Assembly (NCBI GenBank): GCA_036401335.1
Contig: DASWVC010000130.1
Span: 1 to 10,538, forward strand
Direction: 5' to 3'
From: DASWVC01 sp036401335
GTDB taxonomy: Bacteria; Verrucomicrobiota; Verrucomicrobiia; Chthoniobacterales; JAFAMB01
Length of the DNA: 10,538 bases
Shown: positions 1 through 6,558 of the stretch, in pieces
How the letters are laid out: each line of letters starts with the position of its first letter
How positions within the stretch are numbered: the stretch's first letter is position 1
Made by a program: the position numbers and the translations under genes
Notes under the pieces: model-generated
What the model saw: only the letters and a program-made list of their open reading frames with translations
The model's database searches: none
Told to the model about the DNA's origin: nothing

Positions 1-46
1 AAAAAGCCCTGCTTCAAGAAGAAGCCGGACGGGGGAGCGGTCGCTT

Positions 47-79
47 CCCGGCGGCGAAGGGACTCGCCGCCCTACCGGG
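47..79 (-). repeat. GGTAGGG palindromic repeat, copy A
   Basis: This 33-bp unit is identical to the one at 120-152, and 32 of its bases recur at 8447-8478. It contains a perfect 8-bp inverted repeat, GGCGGCGA (50-57) and TCGCCGCC (64-71), around a 6-base loop AGGGAC. An outer CCCGG/CCGGG pair closes the unit. On the minus strand it reads CCCGGTAGGG, then the stem. It behaves like a REP-type (repetitive extragenic palindrome) element. The strand given is that of the GGTAGGG shoulder. Confidence 0.85.
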
Positions 80-119
80 AATCGCTTATGGACACGCGAC
101 CCTGCAAGTCCCGTTACGT

Positions 120-152
120 CCCGGCGGCGAAGGGACTCGCCGCCCTACCGGG
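120..152 (-). repeat. GGTAGGG palindromic repeat, copy B
   Basis: This is an exact second copy of the 33-bp unit at 47-79, in the same orientation and 73 bp downstream. The 40-bp spacer between them begins with GGACACGCGACCCTGC after a short lead (90-105). A near-identical 16-mer with one change occurs at 9134-9149, and a more diverged form precedes the copy at 8447-8478. The spacer therefore appears to belong to the repeat family, which would make the full unit about 60 bp. Confidence 0.85.
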
Positions 153-191
153 CCGTCGCTCGAATCGGTGCCCCTTTACAGTCTAAAGGTC

Positions 192-293
192 GTTACCTTA
201 ATGCCATTGGTATGACGGGGTGGCATGCCCGGTAGGGGAGCTTGTCCCCAAGCGCCCTATGTTGGCGTGTCGGTGCAATGGCATTAAGACAAC
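192..293. repeat. Inverted-repeat element, 13-bp perfect core arms
   Basis: CTTAATGCCATTG at 197-209 is matched perfectly and inversely by CAATGGCATTAAG at 276-288. The pairing extends outward through GTT/AAC to 192 and 293 with two mismatches, giving 16 of 18 paired positions. Between the arms lie 66 bases containing a GGTAGGG-type hairpin repeat (227-256). No open reading frame fits inside, and I see no clear target-site duplication at the ends. It could be a miniature inverted-repeat element, a composite REP structure, or a large cruciform or RNA stem. The inverted repeat itself is certain; its nature is not. Confidence 0.7.
227..256 (+). repeat. GGTAGGG hairpin repeat, copy D (variant stem)
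   Basis: This diverged member of the family reads CCCGGTAGGG followed by a different 5-bp stem, GCTTG/CAAGC (240-253), around the loop TCCC. The shoulder and the TCCC in the loop match copies A, B and C read on the minus strand, but the stem sequence differs while still being self-complementary. It sits between the arms of the inverted repeat at 192-293. Close relatives are at 3255-3284 and 3383-3412. Confidence 0.7.
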
Positions 294-448
294 AGGGTTC
301 GGGGTGGGAAAGCGCGAGGATCGACCCTGCCAATGCCTGCGCTTTTCCGGCCCGAACCTCTCATCGTAGTGCCATTACAATAGGCAGTGACAATTCGGGC
401 TTGCGTTCAGGATTGTGTCGCCCGCCGCGTTGTTGTTGACTCCCCGGC

Positions 449-1345
449 ATGGCCACCGCGAAAAAGGATCGGCTGCTGGAAGGGTACCTGCAGTACCTGG
501 AGGTGGAGAAGAACGCGTCTCCGCGGACCGTCATCGCCTACCGGCATGCCTTGAACCGCTTCCGGCAGTTTGCCGGGGACGTTTCCTGGCAGACGGCAAC
601 GCCAACGCATTTCCGGGCGTTTCTGCTCGAATGCATGAAGGATGAGCTTGCCCGTTCCTACGTGCGGCTGACCTTCGCTGCCTTGCGCAGTTTTTACCGG
701 TACCTCATGGAACGGGCCGGCTTTGCCGACAATCCCCTCCGCCAGGTGCAACTCCCTAAAATGGAAAAGAACCTGCCGGTGGTGTTGTCGGTTGCCCAAA
801 TGGACCAACTGCTGACCAAACCTGGCAGCGGGACACGCCGCAACCAGGCGCCGCCCTGGGCGGCTGCCCGCGATGCCGCCATCCTGGAGCTTTTTTACAG
901 CAGTGGCCTGCGGCTCAGTGAGTTGGTCGGGCTGAACGTTGCCGACGTGGACGCCTACACGGAATCGGTTCGAGTTCTGGGCAAAGGCCGGAAAGAGCGG
1001 GTGGTGCCAGTCGGCGATGCGGCTTTGCGAGCCATCCAAAAGTACCGCCAGGAGAGCTCGGTCCATGCCGGCCCTTTGTTCCTGAGCAAGCTGCGTAAGC
1101 GCATTTCCACGCGTTCGGTATGGCTACTCCTTCGTAAATACCTTCGGGAAACGGACATCCAGCTTAAGGTGTCGCCCCATAAACTGCGCCACAGTTTTGC
1201 CACCCACCTTTTGGATAATGGGGCGGACCTCCGCAGCGTCCAGTCTCTCCTCGGCCACGCCAATTTGTCCACCACCCAGATTTACACGCACGTGACCACA
1301 GCCCGCCTGAAGGCGGCCTACGATCAAGCGCATCCCCGGGCTTGA
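449..1345 (+). CDS. xerC: Tyrosine recombinase XerC (Xer site-specific recombinase)
   Basis: This 298-residue protein has the usual length for XerC/XerD, which resolve chromosome dimers at dif sites during division. The N-terminal SAM-like core-binding domain covers about residues 5-95, and the catalytic domain about 110-295. All six active-site residues are visible: R155 (in SGLRLSEL), K179 (in GKGRKER), H244 and R247 (in PHKLRHSF), H270 (in LLGHAN) and the nucleophile Y279 (in TTQIYTH). The motifs FLSKLRKRIS, PHKLRHSFATH and LLGHANLSTTQ match E. coli XerC better than XerD, as I recall those sequences, although the TTARL stretch after IYTHV is XerD-like. Residues about 125-137 (GSGTRRNQAPPWA) form a small insertion relative to E. 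coli XerC. The ATG at 449 has no Shine-Dalgarno but gives a canonical N-terminus. It lies 83 bp upstream of pepF on the same strand. There is no integrase context such as a tRNA or attachment sites, which favours a housekeeping role. Confidence 0.92.
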   Translation: MATAKKDRLLEGYLQYLEVEKNASPRTVIAYRHALNRFRQFAGDVSWQTATPTHFRAFLLECMKDELARSYVRLTFAALRSFYRYLMERAGFADNPLRQVQLPKMEKNLPVVLSVAQMDQLLTKPGSGTRRNQAPPWAAARDAAILELFYSSGLRLSELVGLNVADVDAYTESVRVLGKGRKERVVPVGDAALRAIQKYRQESSVHAGPLFLSKLRKRISTRSVWLLLRKYLRETDIQLKVSPHKLRHSFATHLLDNGADLRSVQSLLGHANLSTTQIYTHVTTARLKAAYDQAHPRA

Positions 1346-1428
1346 TCCGGGAGCGCCTCCGGCCGAACCTGTTCACGCCTGGAGTTCTGGAGGCAGGGAA
1401 CCTGAGCCCTGCGGCCGATCCGTTTTTT

Positions 1429-3237
1429 ATGACCACCCCTGCCCATATTCCGACCCGTGCCGAAATTCCTGCCGCGGACACCTGGGATTTGTCCCGCCTT
1501 TTTTCTGACGAAACCGAATACCGCACCGCGTTGGACGAACTGAAAACGTTGTACCCGAAGCTTGCTGCCCGGCAAGGCACCCTTCATCGAAGCGCCGAAG
1601 ACTTATTTGACGTTCTGGAATTGGAAAAGGCGGTGGACCTTCTGTCTGAGCGGATCGGGCATTACGTCTCCCTCCGGAATGCCGAGGACAGCTCTAATGC
1701 CGAAAACCTGGCCCGCAAGGCCGAGCTGGCCAACCTTTACACCCGGATCAGTGAAGCCACGGCGTTCATGACCCCGGAAATCCAGCAGATCCCGGACGAT
1801 GTTTTCAGCCAGTTTTTAGCCGACCCGCTTTTGGACGAGTGGCGGACGATGCTCACCCACGTTCGCCGTTTTCGCCCGCACACCTTGCTGGAAGGTGAGG
1901 AACGCATCCTGGCTGCCGGAGCTTCCGCCATCCGCGGTCACCGGGACACGTTCTCCCAGCTCACGAACGTCGACATGAAGTTCGGCAGCGTCATTGATGC
2001 CGACGGGCAGAGCTTCGCGCTTTCACAGAGCAACTACATCTCCCTGCTGCACCGGACGGATCGAAGCATCCGGCGAAAAGCCTTTGAACAATTTTACCAA
2101 GAATTTCAGGACCACCAATACACCCTCGCATCGGCCCTCTCCGCCTCGGTGCGGGCCGACGTGTTTTACGCCAAGGTGCGGCATTACCCGTCCGCGCGGG
2201 CGGCATCGCTTTTTGCCGATAACATTCCGCTGAGCGTTTACGACAACCTGATCGGGACGGTCCGCCGGAACCTGCCGGCGCTTCATGACTATTATGACCT
2301 TCGCCAACAGGCTCTGGGGCTCGGTGAACTGCACCAGTACGACACGTTTGTGCCGCTCGTGCCGCAGGTGAAACGGCAACACCTATTCGACGAAGCCATC
2401 GACCTGACCTGCAGCGCCCTTGCCCCCCTTGGGCCAGAGTACGTGGAAACGTTAAGGCAGGGTTTGCGCAGCCGCTGGGTGGACCGGTACGAGAGCAAAG
2501 GGAAACGCAGCGGCGCGTTTTCCTCCTCGAGCTACGGCAACCCGCCGTTTATCCTCATGAATTACAAGCCGGACGTTTTCTCCGACGTTTTTACCCTGGC
2601 CCATGAGGCGGGCCACTCCATGCACACCTGGCTTGCCCAGCGTCACCAACGGTTTCAGGATTACGGGTATCCCATTTTCCTGGCCGAGGTTGCGTCCACG
2701 TTTAACGAGGAACTCTTAACCCACTACCTCCTCGAACGTGCCGAGGACGTCTCCTTGCGTGCTTACCTGATTGACCGCCAGATCGAAGACATCCGGGGGA
2801 CGTTTTTTCGTCAGACAATGTTTGCCGAGTTTGAGAAACAAATCCACGAAATTGAGGAACGCGGCGACCCGCTAACCCTGGATGTCTTCGGATCGGCCTA
2901 CCACGAGCTCCTGGCGGCCTACTTCGGGCCGCGCTTTATGCTCGATCCTCAGCTCGACCTCGAATGCCTCCGGATTCCTCATTTTTACTCGGCGTTTTAC
3001 GTCTATAAATACGCCACCGGCATCGCCGCCGCGGTGACGCTGGCCCGCCGGGTGCTGGAAGGAGGCCCTGCCGAAGTTGCGGCTTACCTTGAGTTTCTGA
3101 AATCGGGCGGCTCGAAATTTCCGTTGGAAACCCTGGCCGCAGCCGGCGTCGACATGCGCGCCCCTGAACCGATCGAACAAGTCGTGAACGTTTTTCAGAA
3201 GCGGGTGACCGAACTCCGTCAGTTGCTTCTGAGGTAA
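1429..3237 (+). CDS. pepF: Oligoendopeptidase F (M3 family zinc metallopeptidase)
   Basis: This is a cytoplasmic zinc endopeptidase that cuts short peptides and takes part in peptide turnover. From the ATG at 1429 the product is 602 residues, the normal PepF length. The zinc site is HEAGH at 392-396, with E420 as third ligand 24 residues on (in AEVASTFNEE), the spacing I recall for PepF. The N-terminus (IPAADTWDLSRLF) and the C-terminal region (FYVYKYATGIAAA...GGS) are also typical. The reading frame is open further upstream to a TTG at 1342 that would overlap the xerC stop (TTGA). I reject it because those 29 extra residues do not look like the family and start where xerC ends. Neither start has a Shine-Dalgarno; the ATG is preceded by a T-run. 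There is no signal peptide. The gene ends 240 bp before the convergent ilvC, in a repeat island. Co-transcription with xerC is plausible but not shown. Confidence 0.93.
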   Translation: MTTPAHIPTRAEIPAADTWDLSRLFSDETEYRTALDELKTLYPKLAARQGTLHRSAEDLFDVLELEKAVDLLSERIGHYVSLRNAEDSSNAENLARKAELANLYTRISEATAFMTPEIQQIPDDVFSQFLADPLLDEWRTMLTHVRRFRPHTLLEGEERILAAGASAIRGHRDTFSQLTNVDMKFGSVIDADGQSFALSQSNYISLLHRTDRSIRRKAFEQFYQEFQDHQYTLASALSASVRADVFYAKVRHYPSARAASLFADNIPLSVYDNLIGTVRRNLPALHDYYDLRQQALGLGELHQYDTFVPLVPQVKRQHLFDEAIDLTCSALAPLGPEYVETLRQGLRSRWVDRYESKGKRSGAFSSSSYGNPPFILMNYKPDVFSDVFTLAHEAGHSMHTWLAQRHQRFQDYGYPIFLAEVASTFNEELLTHYLLERAEDVSLRAYLIDRQIEDIRGTFFRQTMFAEFEKQIHEIEERGDPLTLDVFGSAYHELLAAYFGPRFMLDPQLDLECLRIPHFYSAFYVYKYATGIAAAVTLARRVLEGGPAEVAAYLEFLKSGGSKFPLETLAAAGVDMRAPEPIEQVVNVFQKRVTELRQLLLR

Positions 3238-3254
3238 GACGCCGGGATCGCGTC

Positions 3255-3284
3255 CCTGGTAGGGGTGCATGTCCGCAAGCGCCC
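3255..3284 (+). repeat. GGTAGGG hairpin repeat, copy E
   Basis: It starts CCTGGTAGGG and ends CAAGCGCCC, as in copies D and F. The stem carries one mismatch (GCATG against CAAGC) and the loop is TCCG rather than TCCC, so this is the most decayed hairpin of the six. It lies 18 bases downstream of the pepF stop codon. Confidence 0.65.
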
Positions 3285-3330
3285 GCAAAGAAGGTGTCGG
3301 CGCGACGGGGTGCCGGTGTATCGGGGTTTA

Positions 3331-3351
3331 GCAAGGCCGGCAGTGCCTTGC
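3331..3351. terminator. Hairpin between convergent genes, possible terminator
   Basis: GCAAGGC (3331-3337) and GCCTTGC (3345-3351) form a perfect 7-bp stem around the loop CGGCAGT, midway between the converging pepF and ilvC genes. It could act on either strand. There is no T-run on either side, so it is not a classical intrinsic terminator; it may instead be part of the surrounding repeat structure. Confidence 0.3.
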
Positions 3352-3382
3352 CGACCGGCACCTGCATCGGCGCCGTACCCCG

Positions 3383-3412
3383 GGGCGCTTGGGGACAAGC
3401 TGCCCTACCAGG
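3383..3412 (-). repeat. GGTAGGG hairpin repeat, copy F
   Basis: Read on the minus strand it begins CCTGGTAGGG, then forms the stem GCTTG/CAAGC around TCCC and ends in GCGCCC. It is almost the same as copy D at 227-256 and is the inverted partner of copy E, 98 bp away. Confidence 0.7.
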
Positions 3413-3426
3413 CGGGCTCAACCCCC

Positions 3427-3475
3427 ACGTTCTTCCACGCCGACACCCCGTTACGCCGATACGGTCTTCTTCGGC
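3427..3475 (-). repeat. TTCTTCCACGCCGA-type repeat downstream of ilvC
   Basis: The 22 bases at 3430-3451 match 9173-9194 with a single C/T difference. On the minus strand the segment is a low-complexity alternation of GTATCGGCGT, AACGGGGT and GTCGGCGT framed by GAAGAA. It starts only a few bases after the ilvC stop codon. The same type of sequence lies at the 3' end of the prolyl oligopeptidase gene (9167-9253), and a short related piece (GAAGAAGGTGTCCGG) lies just after the 3D lipoprotein stop. Confidence 0.65.
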
Positions 3476-3477
3476 CG

Positions 3478-4503
3478 TCAATAACTCGCCTGGGCGCCTT
3501 TGGTATTTTTCTTGGCAATCCAGGGCATCAACGCACGGAGGCGTTGACCGGTCTTCTCGATCGGATGAGCCTCCCCCTCTTTCAATAACGCTTTGTATTC
3601 GGGCAACCCTGCCGCGTATTCCGCAATCCAGCCTTTCGCGAACTTCCCGTTCTGGATTTCCTTGAGCGCTTTTTCCATTTTTCTCTTCACCGACTGATCG
3701 ACCACCTTAGGTCCGACGGAGACGTCGCCCCATTTCGCCGTTTCAGAGATGGAGAACCTCATTCCGCCGATGCCGGACTCGTACATGAGGTCGACAATAA
3801 GTTTCAACTCGTGCAGGCACTCAAAATAGGCCATCTCAGGTTGATACCCGGCCTCAACGAGCACTTCGAACCCGTTCCTGACCAGGGAAGTCAGCCCTCC
3901 ACAAAGCACCGTTTGCTCACCAAAAAGGTCGGTTTCAGTTTCTTCTTTGAACGTGGTCTCGAGCACGCCGGCCCGGGTCGCCCCGATGCCTTTGGCCCAG
4001 GCCAAAGCGATCTTTTTCGCCTGCTTGCTCGGGTTTTGGTGGACCGCGATCAACGCCGGCACTCCTTTGCCCTCCAGGTATTGCCGCCGCACAATGTGAC
4101 CCGGCCCTTTAGGAGCGACCATCGCAACGTCCACCTCCGGCGGCACCTCGATGGTCTTGAAATGCACGGCAAAACCGTGGCTGAAAAGCAGCGTTTTGCC
4201 CTTGGCCAGTTTCGGCGCCACCTCTTGTTCGTAAATCCCGGCGATCTTCAGATCCGGGGTCGCAAACAGAATCACATCAGCCAGTGCCACCGCCTCCGCC
4301 ACCGGATGAACATCAAACCCATGCTCCTGGGCCACCGGGGCCGATTTGCTGCCCGGATACAGGCCGATCACCACATCAACCCCGCTGTCCTTCAGGTTAA
4401 GCGCGTGTGCATGGCCTTGAGACCCAAATCCGACCACCGCGCACCGTCTGTTCTGCAGGTTCCCAAGGTCCGCATCCTTGTCGGTATAAACTTTAGCTGG
4501 CAT
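3478..4503 (-). CDS. ilvC: Ketol-acid reductoisomerase (class I)
   Basis: It converts 2-acetolactate or 2-aceto-2-hydroxybutyrate to the dihydroxy acid, with Mg2+ and a nicotinamide cofactor. This is the second common step of valine, leucine and isoleucine synthesis. At 341 residues it is a short class I enzyme. The Rossmann nucleotide-binding motif GFGSQG is at 25-30. The catalytic and metal residues follow class I spacing: H109, K132, D192 and E196 (in DLFGEQ), E228 and E232 (in FECLHELK), and S253 (in SISET). The cofactor-specificity loop is GLYPGSKS (47-54): both serines that usually contact the NADPH phosphate are kept, but the usual arginine is replaced by Y49. The ATG lies 20 bp after the ilvN stop with no Shine-Dalgarno, only a T-rich leader. 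ilvN and ilvC therefore probably share a transcript. Confidence 0.96.
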   Translation of the reverse strand: MPAKVYTDKDADLGNLQNRRCAVVGFGSQGHAHALNLKDSGVDVVIGLYPGSKSAPVAQEHGFDVHPVAEAVALADVILFATPDLKIAGIYEQEVAPKLAKGKTLLFSHGFAVHFKTIEVPPEVDVAMVAPKGPGHIVRRQYLEGKGVPALIAVHQNPSKQAKKIALAWAKGIGATRAGVLETTFKEETETDLFGEQTVLCGGLTSLVRNGFEVLVEAGYQPEMAYFECLHELKLIVDLMYESGIGGMRFSISETAKWGDVSVGPKVVDQSVKRKMEKALKEIQNGKFAKGWIAEYAAGLPEYKALLKEGEAHPIEKTGQRLRALMPWIAKKNTKGAQASY

Positions 4504-4523
4504 AAAAAATTGGAAAAAGCCGT

Positions 4524-5000
4524 CTACTCGACGCGGGCCATGGCCACCTTGCCCGTGCGCGTCAGATCGCTGACCCCGAAGTTTTCCATCAGCTTCAGGA
4601 ACTTATTGATCTTGCTTTCATTTCCGGTGATCTCAATGGCAAGACGGCGCGGTTGCACGTCCACAATCTTGGCGCGGAAAATGTCACAGATCTGCATCAC
4701 CTCGGAACGGCTCACGGAATCAGCGTTCACCCGCAACATGACCAGCTCCCGGTCAACGTATTCACCATCGCGGAAATCCTGGATTTCGATCACGTCCACG
4801 AGTTTGTTGAGCTGTTTGGTTACCTGCTCCAGGACCGTGTCGTCACCACGTACCACGATCGTCATGCGGGAGGTGGAAGGATCGTTGGTCGGCGCGACAT
4901 TTAAACTATCGATGTTAAATCCGCGTCCGCTGAACATGCCCGCAACTCGGGCAAGAACCCCGAAGCGGTTTTCAACCAGGACGGAAATCGTGTGACGCAT
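4524..5000 (-). CDS. ilvN: Acetolactate synthase small (regulatory) subunit
   Basis: This is the regulatory subunit of acetohydroxyacid synthase; it activates the catalytic subunit and confers feedback inhibition by valine. The start at 5000 gives 158 residues beginning MRHTISVLVENRFG, aligned with the E. coli IlvH start. The open frame extends to 5081, but those 27 extra residues have no family similarity. The N-terminal ACT domain covers about 3-75, with SGRGFNIDSLNVAPT at 24-38. The C-terminal small-subunit domain covers about 84-157. N11, G14 and N29, implicated in valine binding in E. coli IlvH, are all present, so feedback control is likely intact (inference). The catalytic subunit gene (ilvB/ilvI), usually just upstream, is absent: the next gene upstream is a divergent HAD hydrolase. 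The catalytic subunit must be encoded elsewhere. Confidence 0.95.
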   Translation of the reverse strand: MRHTISVLVENRFGVLARVAGMFSGRGFNIDSLNVAPTNDPSTSRMTIVVRGDDTVLEQVTKQLNKLVDVIEIQDFRDGEYVDRELVMLRVNADSVSRSEVMQICDIFRAKIVDVQPRRLAIEITGNESKINKFLKLMENFGVSDLTRTGKVAMARVE

Positions 5001-5169
5001 AAGCAGGGCTGCAATCATCGAGTGATTGACGTCAAAATCAACGAAAAACGAGTCCGGACGGCCCCTCTGATGGTTCGGCACCGCCGTCTCGACCCCGCCC
5101 GTCGAAGTGGAAGGGGTCCGTCATTGGTGCCGCTGGCACGATTGTTCCAATTTAACGACTATCCGAAAT
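5001..5169. promoter_or_regulatory. Divergent intergenic region, ilvN / HAD gene
   Basis: This 169-bp gap separates two diverging genes and should hold promoters for both. A perfect 10-bp palindrome, TTGACGTCAA (5026-5035), lies 26-35 bases upstream of the ilvN start and could be an operator. On the plus strand, TGGCACG at 5134-5140 and TTCCA at 5145-5149 resemble a sigma-54 site, but the -12 element has CC instead of GC. I find no leader peptide rich in branched-chain codons and no T-box or other riboswitch that I recognise. Confidence 0.35.
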
Positions 5170-5754
5170 ATGGCTATCTTCAATCCACCCGTGAAAACGT
5201 ATGCCGGGTACATTTTTGACCTGGACGGAACCCTTGCCCATTCCATGCCGGGCCACTACGCCGCTTGGGTTCAGGCCACTGCGCCGTATGGGATTCCGTT
5301 TTCCGAAGATCTGTTTTACAGCTTTGGCGGTCTGCCGACGCCGCGCATCGTCGAGATCCTCAACGAACGCTACGGCACGACGATGGACCCTGAAGAGGTG
5401 GCCGCCCGGAAGGAGGCCCTGTACGTGGAGGGACTTTCGACCATGCAGACGATCGAAGAAGTGGCGGAATTTGCCCGTCAGGCCATTACCCACGGAAAGG
5501 TGGCCATTGCGTCAGGCGGCACCCTGCCGATCGTGGAACGCACGTTAAGCGCCATCGGGTTCAAAGATTTTTTCCCGGTAATCCTGACTTCTGAACAGGT
5601 CGCACGCGGCAAACCGTTTCCGGACATGTTTCTCGAGGCGGCTCACCGGATGGATGTGGAACCGCGTCAATGCCTGGTTCTTGAAGATAGCCCAGCCGGC
5701 ATTGAAGCTGCTGAAGCAGCTGGCATGGATCATACCTTGATCGGAAGACCATGA
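5170..5754 (+). CDS. HAD-superfamily phosphatase/phosphoglucomutase-like protein
   Basis: This cytoplasmic 194-residue haloacid dehalogenase-family hydrolase belongs to the subfamily with an alpha-helical cap between motifs I and II. All four catalytic motifs are intact: motif I FDLDGTL with nucleophile D17 and acid/base D19; motif II S115 (in IASGG); motif III K148 (in RGKPFPD); motif IV E172 and D173 (in LEDSPAGIEAA). The segment GGLPTPRI in the cap resembles E. coli YqaB (fructose-1-phosphate phosphatase) and beta-phosphoglucomutase relatives, so a sugar phosphate is the likely substrate. The exact substrate cannot be read from sequence. The start at 5170 is chosen because motif I then falls at the usual distance; the frame is open back to 5107 but adds an unlike Cys/Trp-rich stretch. 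No Shine-Dalgarno is visible. It lies 106 bp upstream of the first PAS gene. Confidence 0.85.
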   Translation: MAIFNPPVKTYAGYIFDLDGTLAHSMPGHYAAWVQATAPYGIPFSEDLFYSFGGLPTPRIVEILNERYGTTMDPEEVAARKEALYVEGLSTMQTIEEVAEFARQAITHGKVAIASGGTLPIVERTLSAIGFKDFFPVILTSEQVARGKPFPDMFLEAAHRMDVEPRQCLVLEDSPAGIEAAEAAGMDHTLIGRP

Positions 5755-5860
5755 GGCAGGCACGTCTGAGAGCGTCCAACGTTGCAGGTCCGTCGTAAGC
5801 CGTTATAGAGATTTATCAGGAGCTGCCCTGATCATCCTGCAAGGTGCCTTTCTTGATTCT

Positions 5861-6505
5861 GTGAACGACTCAAATTCATCTCCGCCACGAACGCCCCCGG
5901 AAGTTCATCTGACGCAAGCCGTTGCCATTTGTTACGCCCTGGGAGCCCTTTCGGAACAGGAGCGTTTTGAAGCTGAGGTCAAGATGGAGCGCGACGGTCA
6001 CCTCCGACAAGAAATGTTGCGCCGTTTGGAGGTCGCCTCGGAAAGTTTTCTTGCGGGCGACGAAGGAACTCCGTCACCCGAGGTAAGGGAGCGGGTGCTG
6101 AGCTCGATCGATGCTATGGCGGGCGTCAAGGGGTTCATGGCACAGTTCACGGCGTCGCGGGACGACTGCATCGTGGTTACCGACGACAAGACCTACATCA
6201 CCTGGGTCAACCCGGCTTTCACGAAAATGTGCGGCTACTCCCTGACCGAACTTCAGGGCAGAAAGCCCGGCCAGCTGCTGCACGGCCCGCGGACGAGCTC
6301 GTGGGCCGTCCGTCGCCTCCGGCGGGCGGTACGTAAAGTCAAAGTCTGTACAGAGGAACTGATCAATTACCACAAGGATGGTCAGCCGTACTGGGTACGC
6401 CTTACCATCAGCCCCATTGCCGACGCGGCCGGCCGAGCCCGGGGCTGGATTGCCATCGAAAAGGAACTTGTTGGGAAAAAAGTTCCGCGGCACCGCGCGG
6501 TCTAA
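5861..6505 (+). CDS. Anti-sigma-like/PAS (LOV-like) sensor protein, paralogue 1
   Basis: This soluble 214-residue protein has two recognisable parts. Residues about 17-64 (YALGALSEQERFEAEV and onward) followed by a linker PSPEVRERVLSSID (71-84) resemble the N-terminal sigma-binding domain and the P-P-x-L-R-x-x-I-L linker of RskA-type anti-sigma factors. Residues about 97-203 form a PAS domain close to LOV domains (WVNPAFTKMCGY, GRKPGQLL, EELINYHKDGQPYW, LTISPI). The LOV photoactive cysteine is replaced by P136, and the FWN asparagine and late glutamine are replaced by V and E, so LOV flavin photochemistry is unlikely. There is no transmembrane segment, kinase or DNA-binding domain. The start is GTG at 5861: no ATG, GTG or TTG lies upstream in frame before a stop, and AAGGTG 14 bases before it is at best a weak ribosome site. 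A homologue follows at 6559. The PAS assignment is strong; the anti-sigma link is inferred from motif similarity. Confidence 0.8.
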   Translation: MNDSNSSPPRTPPEVHLTQAVAICYALGALSEQERFEAEVKMERDGHLRQEMLRRLEVASESFLAGDEGTPSPEVRERVLSSIDAMAGVKGFMAQFTASRDDCIVVTDDKTYITWVNPAFTKMCGYSLTELQGRKPGQLLHGPRTSSWAVRRLRRAVRKVKVCTEELINYHKDGQPYWVRLTISPIADAAGRARGWIAIEKELVGKKVPRHRAV

Positions 6506-6558
6506 CCCAATCTTTTTGCAGCTTTTCTTGCCGCTTCAAAGCAAACGATTACTGTTAA

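Larger units (their letters stand above)
1..448. other. Gene-poor, repeat-rich left edge
   Basis: I see no convincing complete gene here. Two forward frames are open from the left edge: frame 1 to a TAA at 184-186, and frame 3 to a TGA near 213. Both run straight through the palindromic repeats at 47-79 and 120-152, so at most the first ~45 bases could be the tail of a gene that starts outside the window. The stretch holds two identical 33-bp repeats 73 bp apart, a third diverged relative at 227-256, and an 18-bp imperfect inverted repeat bracketing that relative (192-293). Bases 294-448, just before xerC, show no repeat. A TACAAT at 376-381 resembles a -10 box but has no matching -35. Confidence 0.6.
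3238..3477. repeat. Repeat island between convergent pepF and ilvC
   Basis: This 240-bp non-coding stretch is built largely from repeats. Two GGTAGGG units face each other (3255-3284 and 3383-3412), pairing at 26 of 30 positions. Between them is a 7-bp perfect hairpin, GCAAGGC/GCCTTGC (3331-3351). On the ilvC side, 3427-3475 is a TTCTTCCACGCCGA-type repeat that begins within a few bases of the ilvC stop codon. A related GAAGGTGTCGGCG lies at 3290-3302. The location between two converging genes and the inverted structure could allow bidirectional transcription termination, but no hairpin here is followed by a T-run. Confidence 0.7.

Noticed and set aside
47..152. Two-unit CRISPR-like array (33-bp palindromic repeats, 40-bp spacer)
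   Set aside because: Only two units are present, the spacer has relatives near 9134 and 8410, a third copy stands alone 8 kb away and no cas gene is present; it is a dispersed palindrome family.
1..186. Open frame from the left edge as the C-terminus of a gene
   Set aside because: It runs through two copies of a non-coding palindromic repeat, other frames are open as well, and nothing recognisable is encoded.
376..381. TACAAT as -10 box of an xerC promoter
   Set aside because: The sequence 17 bases upstream has no -35 resemblance, so the match alone is weak.
449..1345. Integrase of a mobile element or integron
   Set aside because: No tRNA, attachment-site pair, cassette or phage gene is nearby, and its motifs match housekeeping XerC.
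1342..1428. TTG start extending pepF by 29 residues and overlapping the xerC stop
   Set aside because: The added residues do not resemble the family N-terminus, and the ATG at 1429 gives the normal 602-residue length.
5001..5081. 27-residue N-terminal extension of IlvN
   Set aside because: The start at 5000 matches the family start exactly (MRHTISVL); the extension has no similarity and would cover the likely promoter.
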